Assembly (NCBI GenBank): GCA_038214535.1
Contig: JBBQRS010000165.1
Coordinates: 1 to 8,238, forward strand
Length of the DNA: 8,238 nt
Direction of reading: 5' to 3'
Source of the DNA: JBBQRS01 sp038214535
GTDB lineage: Bacteria; Chloroflexota; Anaerolineae; CG2-30-64-16
The position numbers and the translations under genes were made by a program. Every line of letters begins with the position of its first letter. Within the stretch, counting starts at the first letter, position 1. The notes beneath the pieces are model-generated. The model had not been told where the DNA came from. It searched no databases and worked only from the letters and a program-made list of their open reading frames with translations. Shown here piece after piece: positions 1 to 4,212 of this stretch.

Positions 1-153
1 CATCGCGCCGACGAAGAGCACCGCGAAGAGCAGGCGTATACGGTTCACCACCGTCGCCCCAACCCGCCGGCCCGAGATGCTAAAAAGGAGGGACGTAAAG
101 ACCCAGACCGCCGCCGCGCCGAGCGCGGCGAGTTCACCGAAATAAGCGCTCAA
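1..153 (-). CDS. EamA/DMT-family transporter, N-terminal fragment (partial, runs off the left edge)
   Basis: Fifty-one codons are readable from a TTG at 153 down to the window edge. The product begins (M)SAYFGELAALGAAAVWVFTS and goes on to a GRRVGATVVNRIRLLFAVLF stretch. A short N-terminus, a first membrane helix containing a Trp, and a helix-2 entry with a basic N-x-x-R patch are typical of EamA-type drug/metabolite transporters. The TTG start is chosen because an AGGGAG ribosome binding site lies 5 nt upstream. An in-frame GTG two codons further up would abut that site. The gene is divergent from the tRNA at 257. The family call rests on one helix and a half, so substrate and subfamily cannot be given; another multi-helix permease is possible. 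Confidence 0.6.
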   Translation of the reverse strand, partial: MSAYFGELAALGAAAVWVFTSLLFSISGRRVGATVVNRIRLLFAVLFVGAM

Positions 154-185
154 GAACACTCCCTGATGAGAACCGGGACGCGAAT

Positions 186-214
186 TTGACGGTTAAAGGG
201 GCGTATGGTATAAA
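186..214 (+). promoter_or_regulatory. Sigma70-type promoter of the tRNA-Asp gene
   Basis: A TTGACG -35 element (186-191) and a TATAAA -10 element (209-214) are separated by exactly 17 nt. Transcription would start near 221, about 36 nt before the mature tRNA 5' end at 257, which leaves a normal 5' leader for RNase P. No protein gene starts on this strand nearby, so the tRNA is the only obvious target. Confidence 0.6.
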
Positions 215-256
215 TCAAATGTCGGCGGGCACAAAGACGTGAACGAAAAGACACCT

Positions 257-329
257 GGGGACGTAGTGTAGTGGTTAACATGTCGGCCTGTCAAGCCGAA
301 GATCGCGGGTTCGAGCCCCGTCGTCCCCG
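257..329 (+). tRNA. tRNA-Asp (anticodon GTC)
   Basis: A full 73-nt cloverleaf can be drawn. The acceptor stem is GGGGACG (257-263) with CGTCCCC (322-328) and discriminator G329. The D stem is GTGT/ACAT (266-269 with 278-281). The anticodon stem is TCGGC/GCCGA (283-287 with 295-299), with loop CTGTCAA and anticodon GTC at 290-292. The variable loop has 5 nt. The T stem is GCGGG/CCCGT (305-309 with 317-321), with loop TTCGAGC. The sequence after the discriminator is CTG, so CCA is not encoded and must be added enzymatically. The gene stands alone; no second tRNA is visible next to it. Confidence 0.97.
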
Positions 330-387
330 CTGCTGGTATTTCTGCCTAAACAAGGCTATCCGCCCGATTGCAGAACGCCGGCTCATT

Positions 388-434
388 GAGAGGGCCATCC
401 CGGATGCTGCCAGGCATATCGAGGGATGGCTCTC
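388..434. terminator. Bulged inverted repeat between the tRNA and the minus-strand operon; possible bidirectional terminator
   Basis: The arm at 388-401 (GAGAGGGCCATCCC) pairs with 423-434 (GGGATGGCTCTC), giving a 12-bp stem with a 2-nt bulge. The 21-nt loop holds a smaller ATGC/GCAT hairpin (404-416). It sits between the converging tRNA (plus) and FmdE operon (minus), where a terminator is expected. Neither strand carries a T-run after the stem, so it is not a canonical intrinsic terminator. It could equally be an RNA-end-protecting hairpin or a repeat. The rest of the 330-461 stretch shows no gene I can support. Confidence 0.35.
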
Positions 435-461
435 GTCATTTAAGCGGTCCGACGTCCGCAT

Positions 462-527
462 TCAGTCATCATATAGCCTTTGGCTCTTGTCGTCCGTCAC
501 GATAATCGTCAGGGTATTCTGGGCCAT
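462..527 (-). CDS. Possible 21-residue peptide downstream of the FmdE-like gene
   Basis: This very short frame encodes MAQNTLTIIVTDDKSQRLYDD. It starts at ATG 527 and stops at TGA 462-464. It would be the last cistron of the minus-strand operon, starting 18 nt after the stop of the FmdE-like gene. A purine-rich GGGGAGGG ribosome binding site ends about 6 nt before the ATG; that is the only reason it is listed. The peptide is a short beta-prone stretch with an acidic end and matches no family I recognise. It could be a real small protein, the remnant of a longer gene (the frame stays open beyond the TGA towards 330), or chance. Confidence 0.25.
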   Translation of the reverse strand: MAQNTLTIIVTDDKSQRLYDD

Positions 528-545
528 GGTCGCCCTCCCCGCCAC

Positions 546-1151
546 TCAGACCTTCTCCGCGCACGGCATGCAGACGATCTTACCCTTCTTGACGCGAGCG
601 TACCTCTCGACCGCCACTTCGCCGCATTCGGTGCAGATGATCGTGTTGAAATCGTGCGGCCGGCCGGCGGGCAGCTTCATCTCTGTCACCGGCCCGATCT
701 CGAACAAGTCGTCGGTCGCCGCAGCCAGGATAAACTCGACGTTCGGCTCCACCAGCGCCGGATCGATCTTAGATGCCGGCACACCGCGCTTGCGATACTG
801 GATGAACTCCGATTCCTGGTTGCGCTTGATGACTTCGTTGCGCGTGGCAACGCGTACGCTGCGGTCGGTCTTGTTGTCCACCAGGGTCAGCACGAACTTG
901 CCGTAGCCCAACTTCTGGATGTTGCCTTTGCCGAAGGTGCAGCCGGTCGCCATCTGGATGCCATCAGCGTAGCAGGTGGCGCAGTGCTCCTTGTCAATTT
1001 CGACCAACGCGGTCAACTGGCCGTCGGCCGCGCGCTCGACTCCTAACGCCTCCAGCGCGGCGAGGCCGGCGCGCAGCCCCATCGGCATTGCCGGACACTT
1101 GTGGCCGTGCAGCAGCAGGCCAGCCTTGTACAGTTCATCGTTTTTTTCCAT
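546..1151 (-). CDS. FmdE/FwdE-domain protein with C-terminal zinc ribbon
   Basis: This 201-residue protein resembles the FmdE (FwdE) family, named after subunit E of molybdenum/tungsten formylmethanofuran dehydrogenase but widespread in non-methanogens. The N-terminal motif HGHKCP (residues 15-20) is followed by GLRAGLAALEALG, as in the family. Further Cys lie at 57, 60 and 71 (CATC...TGC). A C-terminal zinc ribbon has CTEC at 173-176 and CMPC at 194-197. No signal peptide or membrane helix is seen, so it is probably cytosolic. ATG 1151 is chosen because AAGGAG lies 7 nt upstream and the HGH motif follows at the usual distance; a longer upstream frame would run through the hairpin at 1176-1206. 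It follows the TauE gene by 68 nt and probably shares its transcript. No other formylmethanofuran genes are present, so an energy-metabolism role is unlikely; metal or thiol handling is an inference. Confidence 0.85.
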   Translation of the reverse strand: MEKNDELYKAGLLLHGHKCPAMPMGLRAGLAALEALGVERAADGQLTALVEIDKEHCATCYADGIQMATGCTFGKGNIQKLGYGKFVLTLVDNKTDRSVRVATRNEVIKRNQESEFIQYRKRGVPASKIDPALVEPNVEFILAAATDDLFEIGPVTEMKLPAGRPHDFNTIICTECGEVAVERYARVKKGKIVCMPCAEKV

Positions 1152-1175
1152 GAGTTGTCTCCTTGTCGAGTTAGA

Positions 1176-1206
1176 GACCCTCAAGGTCTCGGAGACCTTG
1201 AGGGTC
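1176..1206. repeat. 31-nt perfect palindrome between the TauE and FmdE-like genes
   Basis: The arms GACCCTCAAGGTCTC (1176-1190) and GAGACCTTGAGGGTC (1192-1206) are perfect reverse complements of 15 nt around one central G. As RNA it would form a very stable hairpin, with the innermost pairs opening into the loop. It lies after the TauE stop (1220) and 17 nt upstream of the FmdE ATG's ribosome binding site region. No T-run follows on either strand. It may be an intercistronic stability or processing element, or one copy of a dispersed repeat. Confidence 0.8.
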
Positions 1207-1219
1207 GGACCAGCCGCGT

Positions 1220-1975
1220 CTATTTTACGAGATCGAAGATCATCTTGGCCGCAATTAGCCATAGCAACACACCGATCATCCGCTTGAGTTGGGTGTTCGA
1301 TAATTTAGTTTTCATCAACTGCGAGCCGACGATAGAACCGGCGGCTGCCATCACTGCCGTAATGCCAATGAAGCGCGGATCCAGCCCGCCTAGGGTGGCA
1401 TGGCCCAGGAAACCCGACAGCGACGCAAACACCACGACCAACGCGGTGGTGCCCGCGGCCATCTTGAGTTCCAGCCCTAGCCAGTTGAGCACCGGCAGGA
1501 TGAAGTTGCCACCGCCCACCCCCAGCATCCCACCGAAAAAGCCGGCGACTCCACCCACGCCTGCCCCGGCAGCCACCTCGACCGTCCGGTTCAATTCCCG
1601 CTCCCGCTTCTTGGCCTGGTAGAACAGCATCATGAATCCGGCAAATATCAGGAAGGCCGCGAACAACGCCAGCAGGACGCGCTTGGGTACATAGGGTGTC
1701 AGGCGCGCGCCGAGCGGCGAGAGGAGGACCGCCGTCACTAGGACTGGCAGCCCAACGCGAAAGTTGATCAGCTTGCCGCGCCAGTAGTTGATGGTGGCAA
1801 ACAGCAGGCTCACCACATTGAGCAGCAGCGCGGTGGGAACGGCTTCGGCCAGCGGGACACCCAGGTAGTAGAAAAGTGGCACGAACAGGAACGCCGCGCC
1901 CAGTCCGGCCATGGCCAGCAGCCCGGAGAAAACGAACACCAGCGCGGCGCTAATGATATAGATGGTGAGGGTCAT
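1220..1975 (-). CDS. TauE/SafE-family permease (sulfite/sulfonate exporter type)
   Basis: This 251-residue protein has the usual TauE/SafE (former DUF81) length and two-repeat layout. About eight hydrophobic helices are visible. The first repeat carries GLLAMAGLGAAFLFVPLFYY near residues 18-37 and the second GGMLGVGGGNFILPVL near 148-163, the paired glycine-rich signatures of the family. Members move small sulfur-containing or organic anions across the inner membrane; the substrate cannot be read from sequence. The ATG at 1975 begins one base after the TAA of the Cys-rich gene (TAA-A-ATG). No clear ribosome binding site is present, so translation is probably coupled to that gene. Its place behind an ArsP-type permease and under an ArsR-type operator suggests export linked to metalloid, thiol or sulfur stress (inference). 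Confidence 0.88.
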   Translation of the reverse strand: MTLTIYIISAALVFVFSGLLAMAGLGAAFLFVPLFYYLGVPLAEAVPTALLLNVVSLLFATINYWRGKLINFRVGLPVLVTAVLLSPLGARLTPYVPKRVLLALFAAFLIFAGFMMLFYQAKKRERELNRTVEVAAGAGVGGVAGFFGGMLGVGGGNFILPVLNWLGLELKMAAGTTALVVVFASLSGFLGHATLGGLDPRFIGITAVMAAAGSIVGSQLMKTKLSNTQLKRMIGVLLWLIAAKMIFDLVK

Positions 1976-1976
1976 T

Positions 1977-2162
1977 TTACCGGTCGTACCCCGAGCAAGG
2001 GATGCGCGCCTTGCCCTCTTCCGTAAGCCACATGTAAATATGCGGTACTAACTTGCCGCGGGCGAGACACACGCGTGGGTTCGCCCCGCATAACGCGACT
2101 GCCAGTGATCGCTCACAGGTTTGAGCGTTCGCGTCAGGTGGACAATAACAGTTTTCGGCCAA
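1977..2162 (-). CDS. Small Cys-rich protein of unknown function (TTG start)
   Basis: This 61-residue protein sits between two permease genes. I do not recognise the family. It has six cysteines (residues 5, 7, 16, 25, 32 and 56) in a CYC...C...C...C...C pattern and one His at 41, near a short hydrophobic PHIYMWL segment. No signal peptide or convincing membrane helix is visible. The start must be TTG 2162: a TAA stop lies in frame five codons upstream, and AAGGAG sits 8 nt before the TTG. It begins 17 nt after the ArsP stop and ends one base before the TauE ATG, so all three are clearly one transcript. The six Cys in such a short protein, in an ArsR-linked operon, suggest metal(loid) or thiol binding, for example a chaperone or sensor; this is inference. 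Confidence 0.75.
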   Translation of the reverse strand: MAENCYCPPDANAQTCERSLAVALCGANPRVCLARGKLVPHIYMWLTEEGKARIPCSGYDR

Positions 2163-2179
2163 GGGTATCGCTCCTTAAC

Positions 2180-3232
2180 TCACATGACCAGGTTGAACAG
2201 ATAGCCCGTCAGGATGATCCCCAGCGCCACCACGCCGATGAAAACTGCGATGAGCCGTGGCTTGAGCACCCGCCGGAGGATGATCATCTCGGGCAGACTG
2301 AGCGCGACGACAGACATCATGAACGCCAGCACCGTGCCGAGAGCGGCCCCCTTCTCCATCAACGCGCTGACAATCGGAATGATGCCCGCGGCGTTGGAGT
2401 AGAGCGGGATACCCAGCAGCACGGCCGCCGGCACCGACCACCAGGCTTGCTTGCCCATAATGCCGGCCAGGGCGCTTTCCGGCACGAAACCGTGGATTGC
2501 CGCGCCGATCGCAATGCCGATCACAACGTATAACCAGACCTTGCCGACGATCTCTTTCACGCTCTCCCAAGCGCGATTGATGCGTTCCGGCCAGGTCAGT
2601 TTCTCCTGAGGACCGCCCTCGGCCATCTGCAACTGCCAGACGAAATCTTCAACGTGGCGTTCCAAGTGCAGCCGGCCGATGACGATGCCAGCGACGATGG
2701 CGATCACGAGCCCGGAGGCAATGTACAGCCCCGCCACCTGCCAGCCGAACAGGCCGTACAACAGGACGACGGCGACCTCGTTGATCATCGGCGCAGCGAT
2801 CAGGAAGGAGAACGTCACGCCCAGCGGAATACCCGATTCAACAAAGCCGATGAAGAGCGGCACCGCGGAGCAGGAGCAGAACGGCGTGACGATGCCCAGC
2901 ATGGCGGCCAGCATGTTCCCGATCCCCTGACGCTTGCCCCCTAATAACGCACGCGTGCGATCGGGGCTGAAAAACGTGCGCACAATGCTGATCAGGAAGA
3001 TCATGCCCGAGAGCAGCAGCAAGATCTTGGGCACGTCGTAAAGAAAGAACGCCACGGACTCACCGAGGCGGGAACCCCGCGCCAGCCCCAGGACGTCGTA
3101 GGTCAGCCACAGGCTGACCCGCGGCAAGACCGAGTAGGCCGCCCACCACAGCAAGGCGATGCCGGCCAGCTTGCTGTAAACTGGCAGATCGGCGCGCCAC
3201 CCGCGCCGCGGTGTTGTTGTTTGAATTGCCAT
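2180..3232 (-). CDS. ArsP-type permease (DUF318/COG0701)
   Basis: This 350-residue polytopic membrane protein belongs to the COG0701 permease family, whose studied member ArsP exports trivalent organoarsenicals. The hallmark TPFCSCSAVPLFIGF is at residues 116-130, with Cys119 and Cys121 as the expected thiol pair. It is followed by GIPLGVTFSFLIAAPMINE, and the second half carries GIPLYSNAAGIIP near 274-286. Around eight to ten helices are visible, with a cytosolic-type linker near 190-225. ATG 3232 is chosen because GGAGG lies 4 nt upstream; an in-frame GTG at 3256 has no such site and would place the ribosome binding site inside the gene. It follows the thioredoxin-like gene by 66 nt. Thioredoxin-like CxxC proteins often neighbour this family. 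Export of methylated or other thiol-reactive metalloids is the likeliest role, but the substrate is unproven, so no symbol is assigned. Confidence 0.9.
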   Translation of the reverse strand: MAIQTTTPRRGWRADLPVYSKLAGIALLWWAAYSVLPRVSLWLTYDVLGLARGSRLGESVAFFLYDVPKILLLLSGMIFLISIVRTFFSPDRTRALLGGKRQGIGNMLAAMLGIVTPFCSCSAVPLFIGFVESGIPLGVTFSFLIAAPMINEVAVVLLYGLFGWQVAGLYIASGLVIAIVAGIVIGRLHLERHVEDFVWQLQMAEGGPQEKLTWPERINRAWESVKEIVGKVWLYVVIGIAIGAAIHGFVPESALAGIMGKQAWWSVPAAVLLGIPLYSNAAGIIPIVSALMEKGAALGTVLAFMMSVVALSLPEMIILRRVLKPRLIAVFIGVVALGIILTGYLFNLVM

Positions 3233-3245
3233 TATTCCTCCAGCC

Positions 3246-3275
3246 GTCGCAGACACCCTCGGGACTGCCTGCGAC
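3246..3275 (-). other. Intercistronic hairpin between the thioredoxin-like and ArsP genes
   Basis: Arms GTCGCAG (3246-3252) and CTGCGAC (3269-3275) form a 7-bp stem, with CCC/GGG pairing possible inside the loop. It lies in the 66-nt gap and ends just upstream of the GGAGG of the permease gene. No T-run follows. It could tune processing or relative expression of the two cistrons. Confidence 0.4.
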
Positions 3276-3298
3276 TGTTAACCGTGTTGCGGCAAGCT

Positions 3299-3550
3299 TC
3301 AGGCGGGCCGGTCGGCCTGAACCAGCCACCCGGCAATCTCCTTATCGGAGGGCACGCGGCCGGCGGCAACCAACTTGCCATCTACCACCAATCCCGGCGT
3401 CGCCAGGATGGCGTACTTCATGATCTCCCCAAGATCGGTGACCTTCTCGATCTGCGCTGCCAGGCCCTGGGTCTGGACGACGCGCCGCACATTGGCTTCC
3501 AGCCGCTGACAATTTGCGCACCCTGTGCCGAGAATCTTGATGTTGAACAT
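3299..3550 (-). CDS. Small thioredoxin-like redox protein (CxxC, TM0996/MTH895 type)
   Basis: This 83-residue protein is the compact thioredoxin-fold type often called redox-active disulfide protein 2. The opening strand MFNIKILGTG leads straight into the active-site motif C11-A-N-C14. A TPGLVVDG segment at 51-58 supplies the cis-proline (Pro52) typical of the fold. There is no signal peptide, so it acts in the cytosol. ATG 3550 has a GAGGT site 5 nt upstream. It is the first gene of the operon, 46 nt from the -10 box. Members commonly sit beside COG0701 permeases, and a role in reducing or handing over a thiol-bound substrate to the permease is plausible but not shown. Confidence 0.9.
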   Translation of the reverse strand: MFNIKILGTGCANCQRLEANVRRVVQTQGLAAQIEKVTDLGEIMKYAILATPGLVVDGKLVAAGRVPSDKEIAGWLVQADRPA

Positions 3551-3595
3551 GTTTACCTCACGATAGATTTGATAGTGGACGCCGATTAGCAGTTA

Positions 3596-3621
3596 ATTAT
3601 ATTCAGCGTCTTGAATGTAAT
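3596..3621 (-). promoter_or_regulatory. Probable ArsR operator overlapping the -10 box of the thioredoxin-permease operon
   Basis: On the plus strand the arms ATTATATTCA (3596-3605) and TGAATGTAAT (3612-3621) form an inverted repeat with 9 of 10 matching pairs and a 6-nt spacer. The minus-strand -10 box TATAAT (3596-3601) lies inside one arm, and transcription would start near 3589. The -35 region at 17-nt spacing (GCGATT) is poor. A nearly identical element lies at the arsR start, so ArsR binding is the natural reading: the bound repressor would occlude RNA polymerase. Confidence 0.72.
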
Positions 3622-3626
3622 CGCTC

Positions 3627-3661
3627 AAAAAAAGAGAGTCCCACCATCACAGCGCCGACTC
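3627..3661 (-). terminator. Probable intrinsic terminator of the arsR transcript
   Basis: Read on the minus strand, GAGTC (3657-3661) pairs with GACTC (3636-3640) and is followed by TCTTTTTTT (3627-3635). A short CGC/GTG pairing can extend the stem within the loop. The 5-bp stem is weak, but the U-run is clear. The hairpin spans the arsR stop codon (3647-3649). It would separate arsR from the downstream operon, which has its own promoter and operator. Confidence 0.5.
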
Positions 3662-4003
3662 AAGCTGGCATTTCGGACAGGGACATGCCGCCGGCTGCGC
3701 GGAGCGAATCAACAGGAAAGGCGCATCTTCGGGTTGCGTGGCGGCGAACGCAGCATCCAGCAGCGCGTACACCTCCGGTTTGATCACCCGGTAGAAGATG
3801 TTCCAGCCCTCGCGACGGTCGGTCACCAGGCCGGCCTGGCGCAGCACCATGAGCTGCTGCGAGATGTACGCCTGGCGCAGCCCCAACGCCGCCTCCATGT
3901 GGCAGACACACTCCTCGCCGTCCCGCAGAACTTGGAGGATTGCCATGCGGGAAGGGTGGGACAATAGCTTGAACAGGGCGGCAGTATTTTCTAAGGCGTC
4001 CAT
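3647..4003 (-). CDS. arsR: ArsR/SmtB-family metalloid-responsive repressor
   Basis: This 118-residue winged-helix repressor opens with MDALENTAALFKLLSHPSRMAILQVL, the standard ArsR N-terminus. E31-C32-V33-C34 corresponds to the ELCVCDL metalloid site of ArsR, so As(III)/Sb(III)-type thiolate binding is expected. The recognition helix-turn-helix spans about 36-60 (LGLRQAYISQQLMVLRQAGLV), and the wing is near 61-73. The C-terminal tail adds C107, C109 and C112 (CPCPKC), possible extra ligands. ATG 4003 is chosen because the fold starts there and because the promoter start site (~4033) excludes the in-frame ATG at 4054. The upstream GGGA is only a weak ribosome binding site. It probably represses both itself and the thioredoxin-permease operon through the matching elements at 4016-4041 and 3596-3621. 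The inducer could also be antimony or an organoarsenical. Confidence 0.92.
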   Translation of the reverse strand: MDALENTAALFKLLSHPSRMAILQVLRDGEECVCHMEAALGLRQAYISQQLMVLRQAGLVTDRREGWNIFYRVIKPEVYALLDAAFAATQPEDAPFLLIRSAQPAACPCPKCQLESAL

Positions 4004-4015
4004 TGGGTCAATCCC

Positions 4016-4041
4016 ATCACATTCATATAATCGAATATAAG
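4016..4041 (-). promoter_or_regulatory. Probable ArsR operator over the arsR transcription start
   Basis: On the minus strand the arms CTTATATTCG and TGAATGTGAT are separated by ATTATA. They match the element at 3596-3621 (read on the plus strand) at 8 of 10 and 9 of 10 positions with the same 6-nt spacer. Internal dyad symmetry is weaker, about 6 of 10. The site reaches from the edge of the -10 box to about +17. A second partial palindrome (CATATA/TATATG, 4024-4047) overlaps it. Autorepression by ArsR is the expected effect. Confidence 0.68.
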
Positions 4042-4068
4042 TATATGCTGTCAACGCGAGTTTGTCAA
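4040..4068 (-). promoter_or_regulatory. Strong sigma70-type promoter of arsR
   Basis: On the minus strand a consensus TTGACA -35 (4063-4068) is followed after exactly 17 nt by TATACT (4040-4045), five of six matches to the -10 consensus. The start would be near 4033, giving an arsR 5' UTR of about 30 nt. A second TTGACA (4047-4052) lies in the spacer but is less well placed. Confidence 0.75.
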
Positions 4069-4199
4069 ATACGTGGACCGGTCGCGTGAGAAGTCAGCTT
4101 GGTCCGCGTTTCCACCACCCCCGGCGCACGGGCGCTCTGACGTTATCCCTTCTGTACCTTCCTTGTTCCAAGCCTTTAGCCTCCCCCCGCAAGGCATGG

Positions 4200-4205
4200 T
4201 AAAAT
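4200..4205 (+). promoter_or_regulatory. -10 box of a probably leaderless antiporter mRNA
   Basis: TAAAAT ends 7 nt before the A of the ATG at 4213, so transcription should begin at or next to the start codon. The bases between (TCCCC TC) contain no ribosome binding site. A recognisable -35 is missing at the usual distance. The intergenic stretch 4069-4199 otherwise shows nothing I can name. Confidence 0.5.
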
Positions 4206-4212
4206 TCCCCTC

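Noticed and set aside
271..906. Long plus-strand frame beginning inside the tRNA-Asp gene
   Set aside because: It overlaps the tRNA and the opposite strand of the FmdE-like gene, has no recognisable protein features, and the minus-strand gene has motifs and a strong ribosome binding site.
1152..1262. N-terminal extension of the FmdE-like protein up to 1262
   Set aside because: It would read through the palindrome at 1176-1206 and overlap the end of TauE; ATG 1151 has AAGGAG at good distance.
3233..3256. GTG 3256 as the permease start
   Set aside because: The GGAGG at 3237-3241 would then lie inside the gene; it fits ATG 3232 instead.
4004..4054. ATG 4054 as the arsR start
   Set aside because: It lies upstream of the predicted transcription start and within the promoter; the extra 17 residues do not belong to the ArsR fold.
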